A DNA stretch of 64,000 bases from Eubacterium sp. (GCA_017433825.1 JAFRGL010000017.1:45384-109383); one strand, 5' to 3'; shown: positions 32,451 to 41,699, counted from the first letter of the stretch. Numbers and translations: made by a program. Notes: generated by a model not told the origin, from the sequence alone.

Positions 32451-34982
32451 TCAGTCGAAGGACAGCATGGTGCGTCCGATAATGTCGTCCTGCAGCTCGC
32501 GGCTTAATTCCACGAAATAGGCGGAATAGCCGGCCACACGGACCATCAGGCCCTTGTATTCCTCCGGCCGCGCCTGGGCATTGACCAGGGTGGAGGCGTC
32601 CACAACGGTGAACTGGCTGTGCATGCCTTTGCGGGCCACGTATTCGTCAATCAGGGCGATCAGGTTGTTCCTGCCGGTGTCGCCGGTAAGGCTGGAGGGC
32701 GTAAATTTCCAGTTCAGCAGCGTACCGTTGCCGGCCCTGGAATGATCCATCTTGGTTACGGACCGGAGCATGGCGGTGGGACCGTAGATATCGTGGGAAC
32801 CGGAAGCATTGTGCACCGGGCCCATACAGTCGGATAAAGGCTCCCAGGCCTTGCGGCCTTCGATGCTGGCGTACTGGATAAGCCCGAAGCCCACGTTGAT
32901 GGAGACGGAATATACGCCGGGATTGAAGACGGCACCTCTGTAGGAGGGACGTTTTTCGATATATTTGCAGTAGGTATCCATACCGAACTTGGCCAGATCA
33001 TCGGCGTAGTCATCGTCATTGCCGTAATGGTGCACCTTTTTGCTGTTCACATAAGCATAGAGAGGCTCAAAACCTTCCCAGTTGGCTTTGGCCGCGTCCA
33101 GAAGCTCTTTGCCGGTCACCCTCTTTTCGTCAAAGACCAGCTGTTTGATGGTGGCCAGCCCGTCGCCTACAGTGCCCACGCCTACGCCCTGGGGGCCGAC
33201 GAAATTATACCTGGCGCCGCCTTTTGTCACGTCTTTGCCCTTCGCGGTACAGTCTTCCATAAAGCAGGAGAGGAAAGGCAGCGGCTTTTCTTCGCCGTGC
33301 ACCTTGTCCACCACGTTTAAGAAGGTGACCAGGCGGTCGCACCAGTATTTCATCTGTTTGTCATAGGCTTCCAGGACCTCGTCAAAGGATTTGAAATCTT
33401 CCAGGCTGCCGGTGGGAAGGCCCAGCTGGCTGCCTGCGCCTGCGCAGCGGGCATACCGCGGGCAGGAGGAGGAGCATTCCATGCAGTGGCCGTTGTTGAT
33501 GGCCAGCTCCAGGACTTTTGCCATGTTGAAGTATGCGGCGTCGTGCCAGCCGAATTCACAGCCGGTGACGTCCGGTTCCACGCAGCCGATAACCTGGTAA
33601 TTGCGGGCGTCCTCCAGGGAACGGCCGTAGGATACCAGCATGGGGATGGTCACTTCGTCATTGAAAATCTTCGGTTCGCCGGTGCCCATGCGGATGATGC
33701 TTGCGACCTTCATTTTCAGCTCGTGGGGCGTGCCCATATGGAGACGGACCGCCATCCAGGGCGTCAGGATCCTGGTCTGCACATGGGCTTCCAGACAGAG
33801 GTACGTCAGATCATTGGTGGCATCCTTGCCGTATTTGTCCACACCGCCCACGGTCATGCCCGGGCCGCCGATGCCGCCGTTGGCGAAAATGCCGATGGAT
33901 TCCTTGTCACGCAGCTTGTTCAGCTCGAAAATCTTGATATACAGGTTTTCGATAAGCTCCAGCATGAATTCCTTGGTATATCTGCCTTCTTCCAGGTCCT
34001 TTTTGTAGAACGGATAGAAAATCTGGTCGAACCGGCCGTAGCAGATGGCATGGCCGTTGGACTCCACCTGGGCAACGGTGATGACGAAATTGTACAGCTG
34101 GATGGCTTCGTAGAAATCCCTGGGGGCTCCTTCTGAAATCCACTCGCAGTTTTCGGAGATTTTCAAAAGCTCGGCCCTGCGCACTTCGTCCGTTTCCGCC
34201 TCTGCTTCTTCCTTTGCCAGGGCCGCGAACCGGCGGATATGGTCGGAGAAGGCTTCGATGGCAATAAGCTGGGATTCGTAGAACACCTTCTTGTCGATGC
34301 TGTCCGGCAGGGTAATGTCCAGGGCATCTTTATATTTTCTGATTCTTTCCTTCAGCTTTCCGAGGCCGTTGGCAAGGATAAGGTCATAGTTGGCGCTGGT
34401 ATGTCCGGCGTGGCTTCTGATATAGGCATTGGCCATGAAGACGCCCTTGCCGTCGTCGGCGCCTTTGAGTTCTTCCTCTGTCAGGAGGGCATGCACCTTG
34501 TCTTCGATGGTTTTGCCCTTCCAGTAGTCCGCCTGGGAGAGAATGTCTTCCTTGACGTCCTCCGGCAGCTTGAAATAATCGTGGGTGCGCAGCTCGCATT
34601 TATCCAGGGTGTTTTCGCGGATTTCCTTTAAGAGCCAGTCCATGGCCTGCTCGGGAAATACCGGCGCTGCCTTGGCGTCGGCTGCCATTTCGCCCACGAT
34701 GAGTTCATAGGGATGGATGCGGATGGTGCACTCGCGGATAGTATTGGCGAAAGCCGTTGCGACTTTGAGCGGCACCGGGGCGCTTTCCATTTCCTTATAG
34801 GTCCTGGTTACAATGTTGTATCGCTCGGAATCCACGACGCCGTTGGTGGTTTTCTCATAACGGCGGAGGATTTTGTTTATCCGGTCAAAGGATGAGGGAT
34901 CGTCCACGAGGGCGGAAGAGGCCACGCCGTAATCCGCGTCATAAGGATCGATGCCGATGGGGGCTTTGCTGTAATGATACAT
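32451..34982 (-). CDS. Glycyl-radical enzyme (dehydratase/lyase type) with Cys-rich insert
   Basis: 843 residues, the usual length. The active-site loop is IGCVEP (Cys467, Glu469), the pattern of radical dehydratases and lyases rather than the Cys-Cys pair of pyruvate formate-lyase. The C-terminal radical site is VRVAGYSA (Gly818). Neighbourhood motifs GWHDAAYFN and GGARYNFVGPQGVG match the propanediol/glycerol dehydratase and related groups. Unusual is a cysteine cluster at 500-513 (C-x2-C-x3-C-x5-C) where relatives have a short polar loop. The activase is directly downstream. No microcompartment shell genes are visible, so a choline or propanediol role is not supported; the substrate is open. 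Confidence 0.88.
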   Translation of the reverse strand: MYHYSKAPIGIDPYDADYGVASSALVDDPSSFDRINKILRRYEKTTNGVVDSERYNIVTRTYKEMESAPVPLKVATAFANTIRECTIRIHPYELIVGEMAADAKAAPVFPEQAMDWLLKEIRENTLDKCELRTHDYFKLPEDVKEDILSQADYWKGKTIEDKVHALLTEEELKGADDGKGVFMANAYIRSHAGHTSANYDLILANGLGKLKERIRKYKDALDITLPDSIDKKVFYESQLIAIEAFSDHIRRFAALAKEEAEAETDEVRRAELLKISENCEWISEGAPRDFYEAIQLYNFVITVAQVESNGHAICYGRFDQIFYPFYKKDLEEGRYTKEFMLELIENLYIKIFELNKLRDKESIGIFANGGIGGPGMTVGGVDKYGKDATNDLTYLCLEAHVQTRILTPWMAVRLHMGTPHELKMKVASIIRMGTGEPKIFNDEVTIPMLVSYGRSLEDARNYQVIGCVEPDVTGCEFGWHDAAYFNMAKVLELAINNGHCMECSSSCPRYARCAGAGSQLGLPTGSLEDFKSFDEVLEAYDKQMKYWCDRLVTFLNVVDKVHGEEKPLPFLSCFMEDCTAKGKDVTKGGARYNFVGPQGVGVGTVGDGLATIKQLVFDEKRVTGKELLDAAKANWEGFEPLYAYVNSKKVHHYGNDDDYADDLAKFGMDTYCKYIEKRPSYRGAVFNPGVYSVSINVGFGLIQYASIEGRKAWEPLSDCMGPVHNASGSHDIYGPTAMLRSVTKMDHSRAGNGTLLNWKFTPSSLTGDTGRNNLIALIDEYVARKGMHSQFTVVDASTLVNAQARPEEYKGLMVRVAGYSAYFVELSRELQDDIIGRTMLSFD

Positions 34983-35047
34983 AATGTAAACTCCTTTTTA
35001 TGATGAGAATGAACTATAGTACATGAATGATAGATTATAGCCATATT

Positions 35048-35077
35048 ATTATACATGAAAAGCCCTGTATTTGACAA
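35048..35077 (-). promoter_or_regulatory. Promoter of the glycyl-radical enzyme operon
   Basis: Minus strand TTGTCA (35077-35072), 18-base spacer, TATAAT (35053-35048). The intergenic region also has a small inverted repeat CATCTG-TAGG-CAGATG (35090-35105), a possible operator between the divergent genes, and a hairpin CCCGGAC...GTCCGGG (35158-35181) in the leader of the opposite gene. Confidence 0.65.
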
Positions 35078-35202
35078 TCTTTTTACGGTCATCTGTAGGC
35101 AGATGCAGTAAAATATGTTATGCTTGTTACGAACAATATTTCCTTAAAGGAGCAATCCCGGACATTTAATCCCGGTCCGGGCATCAGGGAAGGAGAATAA
35201 AC

Positions 35203-37206
35203 ATGAGTCTGGAAAAATACCCGCATCTGTTTACGCCGATTACCATCGGCAATACCATTTTCAGGAACCGGCTTTTTGCTGCGCCCAACGGCTGCCAGTA
35301 TCTTGATTACGGCGGCGTACCCTCCGATGAAGGCATTGCTTTCTTTGAAAGAAAAGCCATCGGCGGTTTTGCGTCCGTTACCTTAGGCGAATGCATCGTG
35401 GATTCGAAAACCGGCCAGGCGCATTCCTACCAGATCCTGCTGGACAACCCCCTGGCGCTGCCGCCGCTTTCCGCCATGGCGACGGCCATATCCCGCCACG
35501 GCGCGGTCGCTTCCGTACAGCTGCAGCACTGCGGCATGTTTTCCCACCTGGTGTACGAGCGGGGCGACCAGCTTTTAGGGCCGGTGGACATGGCGATTCC
35601 CGACGTGCATACCTCCAACAACGACGGCCATGAGGTGGCCGCTTCTCCGGACGGACTGCGCCATGTGCGCGGAATGACGGAAGAGGAGATTGAAAAGCTC
35701 ATCCGTTCCTATGCCAAGGCAGCAGCCTTTGTGAAGCAGTGCGGCTTCGGCATGGTGATGATTCACGCCGGCCACGGCTGGGGACTGGCCCAGTTTATCT
35801 CAAAACACCTGAACACCCGTACCGACAAATGGGGCGGTCCGGAGCTGGAAAACCGCATGCGTCTGCCTTTGGCGGTTATTGACGCCGTACGGAAGGCAGT
35901 TGGCCCGGGATTCCCGATAGAAGTGCGCATCAGCGGCGCGGAATGCATTGAGAACGGCTATGATATGGATGAAGGCATCGCGATTGCAAAGATGCTGGAC
36001 GGAAAGGCGGATATCATCCATGTATCCGCGGGACACCACGAATCCCAGTATGCCACCACCATTACCCATCCCTCCATGTTCATGGAGGACGGCTGCAACG
36101 TGAAATATGCCGCGGAAGTCAAAAAATACGTAAAGACGCCGGTTGCCACGGTAGGCGCGCTGACCGACCCGGAAATGCTGGAGGAAATCATCGCTTCCGG
36201 CAAGGCGGATATCGTAAACCTGGGCCGTCAGACGCTGGCGGATCCGGACCTTCCGAACAAGGCCCGTCAGGGACGGGAAGACGATATTGACCGCTGCATG
36301 CGCTGCTGCGCCTGCTTTGCCAACAGCACCCTGACACGGCGCCGCGCCTGTGCCATCAATCCGGCTACAGGCCATGAGCTGGAGGAGAAATTTGACCGTC
36401 CGCCGAAAACCCTGAAAAAAGTCCTTGTGGCAGGCGGCGGTATCGCCGGTATGGAAGCGGCGCTTACGGCGGCGAACAGGGGCCATCAGGTTATCCTTTG
36501 TGAGGCCTCCGATACATTAGGCGGCGTTTTGAACTGCGAAGAGCAGGTGCCCTTCAAGAAAAGGCTCGGGGAATACCTGAAAAGGCAGGCAAGAAGGGTG
36601 GAAGAGGCCGGCGTGGAAATCCGGCTGAACACACCGGTTACGCCGGAACTGGCGATAGAGATTGCGCCTGACGCGATTATTGCCGCCACCGGCGCGGCGG
36701 CCGTAAAACCGCATATTGCCGGCATTGACGGCGGAAATGTGCTGGGCGCGGAATACGCCTATACCCACCCGCAGGAGGTCGGACAGAATGTGGTCATCCT
36801 GGGCGGCGGCCTCGTGGGCATCGAGCTTGGTATCTTCCTTTCCGGCCTGGGCAGGAAAGTGACCCTGCTGGAGATGATGCCGCAGCTGAACGACGGCGGC
36901 AACATGGCCCACATGAACGGCCTCAGGATACAGATTGATGAGAAAAATATCGGGGTTTCCCTTTCCACAACGGCAAAAGAGATCCGAAAAGACGGCGTAT
37001 GCGCGGAAAAAGACGGCAGGGAAGAGTTCTTCGCTGCGGATACGGTGATTTATGCCGTGGGCCAGAAGCCCAGAAGCGAGGAAGCCCTGGCGCTTAATAC
37101 CTGCGCGCCTGAATTTTATATTGTCGGCGACTGCGTCGCGGCGAAAAACATCATTTCCGCCACTACGGCGGCCTATAATGCCGCCAGGGATATCGGCAGA
37201 CTTTGA
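35203..37206 (+). CDS. Old yellow enzyme-like NADH:flavin oxidoreductase / 2-enoate reductase family
   Basis: 667 residues in the architecture of 2,4-dienoyl-CoA and 2-enoate reductases. Residues ~1-340 form the FMN barrel (QLQHCGMF, MIHAGHGWGLAQFISKHLN read in part). A 4Fe-4S motif follows (C365, C368, C369 or C371, and C383 in CMRCCACF...ACAINP). The C-terminal half binds FAD and NAD(P) with two dinucleotide folds (VLVAGGGIAGMEAA, VVILGGGLVGIELG). It reduces C=C bonds of unsaturated acids, bile acids, flavonoids or acyl-CoA compounds. Divergent from the glycyl-radical operon with 220 bases between them, it may act on the same pathway. Confidence 0.88.
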   Translation: MSLEKYPHLFTPITIGNTIFRNRLFAAPNGCQYLDYGGVPSDEGIAFFERKAIGGFASVTLGECIVDSKTGQAHSYQILLDNPLALPPLSAMATAISRHGAVASVQLQHCGMFSHLVYERGDQLLGPVDMAIPDVHTSNNDGHEVAASPDGLRHVRGMTEEEIEKLIRSYAKAAAFVKQCGFGMVMIHAGHGWGLAQFISKHLNTRTDKWGGPELENRMRLPLAVIDAVRKAVGPGFPIEVRISGAECIENGYDMDEGIAIAKMLDGKADIIHVSAGHHESQYATTITHPSMFMEDGCNVKYAAEVKKYVKTPVATVGALTDPEMLEEIIASGKADIVNLGRQTLADPDLPNKARQGREDDIDRCMRCCACFANSTLTRRRACAINPATGHELEEKFDRPPKTLKKVLVAGGGIAGMEAALTAANRGHQVILCEASDTLGGVLNCEEQVPFKKRLGEYLKRQARRVEEAGVEIRLNTPVTPELAIEIAPDAIIAATGAAAVKPHIAGIDGGNVLGAEYAYTHPQEVGQNVVILGGGLVGIELGIFLSGLGRKVTLLEMMPQLNDGGNMAHMNGLRIQIDEKNIGVSLSTTAKEIRKDGVCAEKDGREEFFAADTVIYAVGQKPRSEEALALNTCAPEFYIVGDCVAAKNIISATTAAYNAARDIGRL

Positions 37207-37235
37207 TTATCGTTTAAGGAGGGGTACCGGAACCA

Positions 37236-38228
37236 ATGCAGGGACCCGAATATGAATACAGACCGAAAAAAGCATTTTCCAGAGCCGGCTTTGCCCTGAT
37301 GTTTGCGACTGTAGCAGGCCTGGGCCTTGTGTACCTGGCCGGCTGGATGGCGAGGAGCGGCATAGGCGGCTTCCAGCGCATTCTTTATAATGATACGCTG
37401 CTGCTTCTGGCCTCCTATATACCCCTGTACGGTATCGGCTTCCTGATCTTTTGGCTGGTCATCAGAAAGCTTCCCCCGGCGCCAATCGTAAAGGAGCGGA
37501 TGAGTTTCGGCCGCCTGTTCATGCTGTTCTGCATAGGCTACGGCTTTTCCTACCTGCTGAACCTGCTGGGGTCGCTCATCACCGTGCTGACCGGCGGTAT
37601 GAATATCAGCGGGCAGATTCAGTCCTTCATACTTATGGATTCGCCTCTGGCGGTGATTATCCCCGTAGTTGTAGCGCCGGTGGCAGAGGAGCTGATTTTC
37701 CGCAAAATACTGATTGACAGGCTGATAATCTACGGTGAGAAGACGGCGATTGTTTTCTCCGCCGTCTGTTTCGGCCTGTTCCACCGGAACCTGACCCAGT
37801 TCCTGTACGCGTTCTGGCTGGGAATGGTTTTCGGCTATGTCTACAGCAGGAGCGGGAAAATCCACTACACCATGGGCATGCATTTCCTGATAAACGGATT
37901 TTCCACGCTGGTCGCCCGCGCGGCCTCCGGTATGCTGAGAACTGCTTCAGGAAGCGGGGGATTAAGCTTTGACGATATCATGGGCGGGCGGTCAACGTCA
38001 TCCCTGGCAGTTGTCGGACTGTTCGGCCTTGTCGCCATCGCGCTGGTCATCATGGGTATCGTATTTTTCTGCATCAGAATCAGGACACTGCAGTTTTATT
38101 ATGATGAACCGCTGGAGATCCCGAAAGGCCAGGTCTTTAAGACCGCTTACCTGAATCCGGGTGTTATCCTGTTCGCGGCGGTATGTATCGCTTTCATTGT
38201 CATAAACCTGATGGGAATCATACTCTGA
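37236..38228 (+). CDS. CPBP-family intramembrane metalloprotease
   Basis: 330 residues with about eight membrane segments. The CPBP (Abi/CAAX-like) catalytic motifs are EELIFR (E151, E152, R156), FGLFHRN and the distant MHFLINGF. Such proteases process prenylated proteins or bacteriocin precursors, but most bacterial members have no known substrate. It follows the ene-reductase by 29 bases and is probably cotranscribed. A strong terminator lies just after it. Confidence 0.88.
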   Translation: MQGPEYEYRPKKAFSRAGFALMFATVAGLGLVYLAGWMARSGIGGFQRILYNDTLLLLASYIPLYGIGFLIFWLVIRKLPPAPIVKERMSFGRLFMLFCIGYGFSYLLNLLGSLITVLTGGMNISGQIQSFILMDSPLAVIIPVVVAPVAEELIFRKILIDRLIIYGEKTAIVFSAVCFGLFHRNLTQFLYAFWLGMVFGYVYSRSGKIHYTMGMHFLINGFSTLVARAASGMLRTASGSGGLSFDDIMGGRSTSSLAVVGLFGLVAIALVIMGIVFFCIRIRTLQFYYDEPLEIPKGQVFKTAYLNPGVILFAAVCIAFIVINLMGIIL

Positions 38229-38241
38229 ACCCGGATAAAAA

Positions 38242-38274
38242 CAAGGGAGATGCCGCTTCGGCATCTCCCTTGAT
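38242..38274. terminator. Bidirectional terminator
   Basis: CAAGGGAGATGCC pairs with GGCATCTCCCTTG around GCTTC. On the minus strand it is followed by TTTTT, serving the TrpB2 gene; on the plus strand the tract is weaker. Confidence 0.8.
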
Positions 38275-38371
38275 AATATTTAGAAAGCATCTGTTTTGTG
38301 GCAGAATCAGCCGGCTGAACCGGCTGCAAATGCCTGCTTTTAGAGCCCGGCCCGGGAATTGCAAAGCAGCC

Positions 38372-38471
38372 GTACCGGCAGAAAGAACAGGCCGGTACCC
38401 GAAATCAGACGGTTTCGCAGCTGTATATTTTTCAGGCTGAAACGACCTGCCGGCCGTTCTTCTGCCGGTAC
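38372..38471 (-). repeat. Fold-back repeat, copy A
   Basis: The ends GTACCGGCAGAA (38372-38383) and TTCTGCCGGTAC (38460-38471) pair and continue inward for ~22 pairs with two bulges. Read on the minus strand, the first ~84 bases align end to end with 43103-43185, including CTGATTTCGGG-ACCGGCCTG (20 of 21 identical). It lies between convergent genes. This is copy A of the family described in findings. Confidence 0.7.
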
Positions 38472-38504
38472 AGATGCTTACGATTTCACAAGAATATACT
38501 TACC

Positions 38505-39875
38505 TTAGTCCATTTTCGGCAGGGTGGCAAAGTATTTCTGCAGTTCCTCATCGGTGGGAATATAGTCGTCCATCTTGCCGTCATGGAATTTTTCATAAGC
38601 CACCATATCGAAGTAGCCGGTGCCGGTGAGACCGAAAACAATGGTCTTCTCCTCACCGGTTTCCTTGCATTTCATGGCCTCGTCGATGGCCACCTTGATG
38701 GCGTGGGAGCTTTCCGGCGCGGGAAGGATGCCTTCCACACGGGCAAACTGTTCCGCAGCTTCGAAGACGCTGGTCTGCGGTACAGCGACGGCTTCCATCA
38801 GCCCGTCGTCATACAGCTGGCTTAAGATGGGGCTCATGCCGTGGTAGCGCAGGCCGCCCGCATGGTTCGGCGCAGGAATGAAGCCGCTGCCTAAGGTATA
38901 CATCTTTGCCAGCGGACAGACCATGCCGGTATCACAGAAATCGTAGGCATACACGCCGCGGGTAAAGCTGGGGCAGGAAGCCGGTTCAACGGCAATGATG
39001 CGGTAATCCGCTTCGCCCCTTAACTTGGCGCCCATGAAGGGTGAAATCAGGCCACCCAGGTTTGAGCCGCCGCCGGCGCAGCCGATAATCATATCGGGCT
39101 TGATGCCGTATTTGTCCAGCGCGGCCTTGGTCTCCAGGCCGATAATGCTCTGGTGCAGGAGAACCTGGTTAAGCACACTGCCCAGCACATAACGGTAGCC
39201 AGGATTGCTGACGGCTACTTCCACAGCTTCGGAAATGGCGCAGCCTAAGGAACCTGTGGTATCCGGGAACTCGGCAAGAATCTTCCTTCCGACTTCGGTG
39301 GTGTCTGAGGGTGAAGGTGTTACGGAAGCGCCGTAGGTGCGCATGACTTCACGGCGGAATGGCTTCTGTTCATAGCTGACCTTGACCATGAAGACTTTGC
39401 AGTCCAGGCCTAAGTAGCCGCAGGCCATGGCCAGGGCGGTGCCCCACTGGCCGGCGCCGGTTTCGGTGGTAACGCCTTTTAAGCCCTGGTTCTTTGCATA
39501 GTAGGCCTGGGCAATTGCGCTGTTCAGCTTGTGGCTGCCGGAGGTGTTGTTGCCTTCGAATTTGTAATAAATCTTCGCCGGAGTCTGCAGTTTTTCTTCC
39601 AGGCAGTAGGCCCGCACAAGGGGGCTGGGACGGTACATTTTGTAGAAATCCCGGATTTCCTGAGGGATCGGGATAAAGCGGTTTTCATTGTCCAGTTCCT
39701 GCGCCACCAGTTCTTTGCAGAAGACGGCTTCCAGTTCCTCGGCGGTCATGGGCTGGTGGGTTCCCGGGTTCAGAAGCGGCGCGGGTTTGTTTTTCATATC
39801 CGCGCGGACGTTATACCAGGAATCGGGCATCTCGGATTCTTCAAGATAGATTTTGTAAGGGATTTTTTCGGACAT
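38505..39875 (-). CDS. trpB: TrpB2-type tryptophan synthase beta chain
   Basis: 456 residues from ATG 39875 (AAAGGAGAGAC before it). Catalyses PLP-dependent condensation of indole with serine. Features: GNNTSGSHKLNSA with the Schiff-base Lys116, GGGSNLGG phosphate loop and ETGAGQWG; the extended N-terminus and internal segments (YNVRADM, HQPMTAEEL) mark the TrpB2 subgroup rather than the operon-encoded TrpB1. There is no trpA or other trp gene nearby, fitting an indole-salvage role. A tryptophan T-box precedes it, so expression rises when tryptophan is scarce. Confidence 0.9.
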   Translation of the reverse strand: MSEKIPYKIYLEESEMPDSWYNVRADMKNKPAPLLNPGTHQPMTAEELEAVFCKELVAQELDNENRFIPIPQEIRDFYKMYRPSPLVRAYCLEEKLQTPAKIYYKFEGNNTSGSHKLNSAIAQAYYAKNQGLKGVTTETGAGQWGTALAMACGYLGLDCKVFMVKVSYEQKPFRREVMRTYGASVTPSPSDTTEVGRKILAEFPDTTGSLGCAISEAVEVAVSNPGYRYVLGSVLNQVLLHQSIIGLETKAALDKYGIKPDMIIGCAGGGSNLGGLISPFMGAKLRGEADYRIIAVEPASCPSFTRGVYAYDFCDTGMVCPLAKMYTLGSGFIPAPNHAGGLRYHGMSPILSQLYDDGLMEAVAVPQTSVFEAAEQFARVEGILPAPESSHAIKVAIDEAMKCKETGEEKTIVFGLTGTGYFDMVAYEKFHDGKMDDYIPTDEELQKYFATLPKMD

Positions 39876-39903
39876 TTTTGTCTCTCCTTTCTGATTTTTG
39901 GGA

Positions 39904-40187
39904 CAAAAAAACCTGTCCCAGTATGATTTCTGCTGGGACAGGATAAATGATCCTGCGGTGCCACCCGGCTTGACACCTTGCATCAAGGTGCCCACTCAAA
40001 GCGTACTATCATACGCCGGCTTTTGTTTACGGAGCGCCTTTTCTCCGTCTCGCATACTCCGCTTTCTTCGCAAGCGTTTCTGTTCACCCTCGGAAGTCCA
40101 TTCGATCCCGCCCTTTTTACCGCCATTCCAGCACCGGCGGCTCTCTGTGAAAAAGCATCGGAATTTACTCACTCTTCTTCAACGGTT
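39904..40187 (-). promoter_or_regulatory. Tryptophan T-box riboswitch
   Basis: On the minus strand the leader has the T-box sequence GGGTGGCACCGC (39969-39956) with the antiterminator, and the competing terminator: CTGTCCCAG pairs across 39912-39942 with a T-run. Upstream are the stem I features AGAGAGCCG, a distal GCTGGAA loop and the specifier region GAA-TGG-ACTTCCGAG, where TGG is the tryptophan codon. Uncharged tRNA-Trp binding should allow readthrough into trpB. The leader begins near 40187. Confidence 0.92.
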
Positions 40188-40193
40188 TAGCGA

Positions 40194-40222
40194 AGCATAT
40201 CACAAAAGCGACAGTCTGTCAA
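40194..40222 (-). promoter_or_regulatory. Promoter of the T-box/trpB transcript
   Basis: Minus strand TTGACA (40222-40217), 17-base spacer, TATGCT (40199-40194). Confidence 0.8.
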
Positions 40223-40281
40223 CCATAATATTTATTATTCTTTTGAGACGCTTTAAGCCGGTCCGCGCCTCCCTGTGTATG

Positions 40282-40310
40282 TTGACATGCCTGTCTGTCT
40301 ATAATAATAT
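40282..40310 (+). promoter_or_regulatory. Promoter of the GNAT-budA unit
   Basis: TTGACA (40282-40287), 17-base spacer, TAATAT (40305-40310), 67 bases before the ATG. Confidence 0.7.
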
Positions 40311-40377
40311 TACGTTGGAAGCAATGTACTTTGCCGGGCCGGAACTGCATTAAAAAAACGAAAAAGAGACTGAACGG

Positions 40378-40908
40378 ATGAAGAAGCTTTTTTCGGAAAT
40401 ACCTCACTTAAAAGGTGAAAGAATTGAACTTAAGGCACTGACCGCAGATGATGCGGAAGGCTTGAAAAGGCTTACGGAAAGCGTACGCGTATACCGGTAT
40501 CTTCCCACTTTCCTGTTTGAACAGAAATATGACGATACTTCTTATGTAATAGAAAGGCTGTATGACGAATGCTTTCAGGAGTCCATCATCCTGGGTGTAT
40601 TTAAGGACGGTGAATTCTGCGGCCTGGCGGAAATGTACGGCTATAAAGACGCGATTCATAAAATCAGCGTGGGCTACCGGCTTCTGGAGGAATACTGGGG
40701 GCAGGGAATCGCCACGGAAACGCTGGGGCTTCTGGTGGATTACCTGTACAATGAAACCGACATTGAAATCATTACGGCCAGCACCATGGTGGAAAATTCG
40801 GCTTCCGCCAATGTTCTGAGGAAGAACGGCTTTTCCCTGGTGGTTCATGCGGCGGAAGAGGACTGGGGATACGAAAAGCCCACCCTTACGGACAAATGGA
40901 TTCGCTGA
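40378..40908 (+). CDS. GNAT-family N-acetyltransferase (RimJ-like)
   Basis: 176 residues. The order GERIELKALTADDAEGL, GVFKDGEFCGLAEMYG, GYRLLEEYWGQGIATETL (acetyl-CoA loop) and VENSASANVLRKNGF is that of the RimJ/RimL subgroup, which acetylates N-terminal amines of ribosomal proteins or other small substrates. The exact substrate is not inferable. Its ribosome binding site is weak. The budA gene starts 40 bases downstream with a strong site of its own. Confidence 0.88.
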   Translation: MKKLFSEIPHLKGERIELKALTADDAEGLKRLTESVRVYRYLPTFLFEQKYDDTSYVIERLYDECFQESIILGVFKDGEFCGLAEMYGYKDAIHKISVGYRLLEEYWGQGIATETLGLLVDYLYNETDIEIITASTMVENSASANVLRKNGFSLVVHAAEEDWGYEKPTLTDKWIR

Positions 40909-40948
40909 ACCGGCGTCCGAAGCCGGAAAACAATAAAAGGAGAGCAAA

Positions 40949-41680
40949 ATGGCTGATCAGACAAAAATTTACCAGGTATCCACGCTGCGGGCCCTTGCCA
41001 TGGGCTATTCCCGCAAGGTCATCACCGTAGGGGAGCTGCTGGAGCACGGGGATATCGGGCTTGGCACCTTCGAGGATGTAAACGGCGAGATGATTGTCCT
41101 GGACGGACGCTGCTTCCGCGCGCTGCACGACGGCACCGTTTTCGAGGCGGAGCCGGAAATGGGTGTCCCCTTTGCCGCGGTAACGAAACTTACCGATATG
41201 GTTTCTTTCGACCTTGCGGAATCGGAGAATATAGACGAAGTAAAGGAAGCGCTGACACTGAAGGTGGAGGAAGGCTTCGGGCTTAACTATATGCACATCG
41301 TCCGAATCGACGGGGCTTACGCAAAGGTGAGCGCCAGGTCTGAGACCGCCTTCCGTTCCCAGCACGTGGAGCTTAAGGAAATCCTGGCGAAAACCCAGCA
41401 GGATTTTTATTTCGAGGATATCAAAGGCACGCTGGTCTGCGTTTATTTCCCTGATTACATGGGCACGATGAACGCGGCGGGCTGGCATCTGCATTTCCTG
41501 TCGGAAGACCGCACAAAAGGCGGCCATGTCTTCGACGTGCAGATAAAAGGCGGAAAGGCGAAGCTGATGAAGATAGACTGCATCGAAATCCAGCTTCCCA
41601 AAGAGCCTGCTTTTGACACCTATTCCCTTTTGAATGCCTCCGACGACGATATTCGCAAAGTGGAGCAGGGTAAGTCCTGA
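40949..41680 (+). CDS. budA: Alpha-acetolactate decarboxylase
   Basis: 243 residues. Converts acetolactate to acetoin, lowering acid load and balancing branched-chain amino acid flux. The zinc site is HLHF plus GGHVFD (three histidines) near residues 175-192, and the early YSRKVITVGELLEHGDIGLGTF segment is typical of the family. No acetolactate synthase lies nearby. The next gene is an MFS transporter behind a leader with two hairpins. Confidence 0.93.
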   Translation: MADQTKIYQVSTLRALAMGYSRKVITVGELLEHGDIGLGTFEDVNGEMIVLDGRCFRALHDGTVFEAEPEMGVPFAAVTKLTDMVSFDLAESENIDEVKEALTLKVEEGFGLNYMHIVRIDGAYAKVSARSETAFRSQHVELKEILAKTQQDFYFEDIKGTLVCVYFPDYMGTMNAAGWHLHFLSEDRTKGGHVFDVQIKGGKAKLMKIDCIEIQLPKEPAFDTYSLLNASDDDIRKVEQGKS

Positions 41681-41699
41681 AATGAAAAATAAAATTATT

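Noticed and set aside
32451-34982. Choline TMA-lyase or propanediol dehydratase
   Set aside because: No microcompartment shell, aldehyde dehydrogenase or phosphotransacylase genes nearby; the family motifs are shared by several glycyl-radical groups.
32451-34982. Pyruvate formate-lyase
   Set aside because: The active-site loop has a single Cys (IGCVEP) rather than the Cys-Cys pair.
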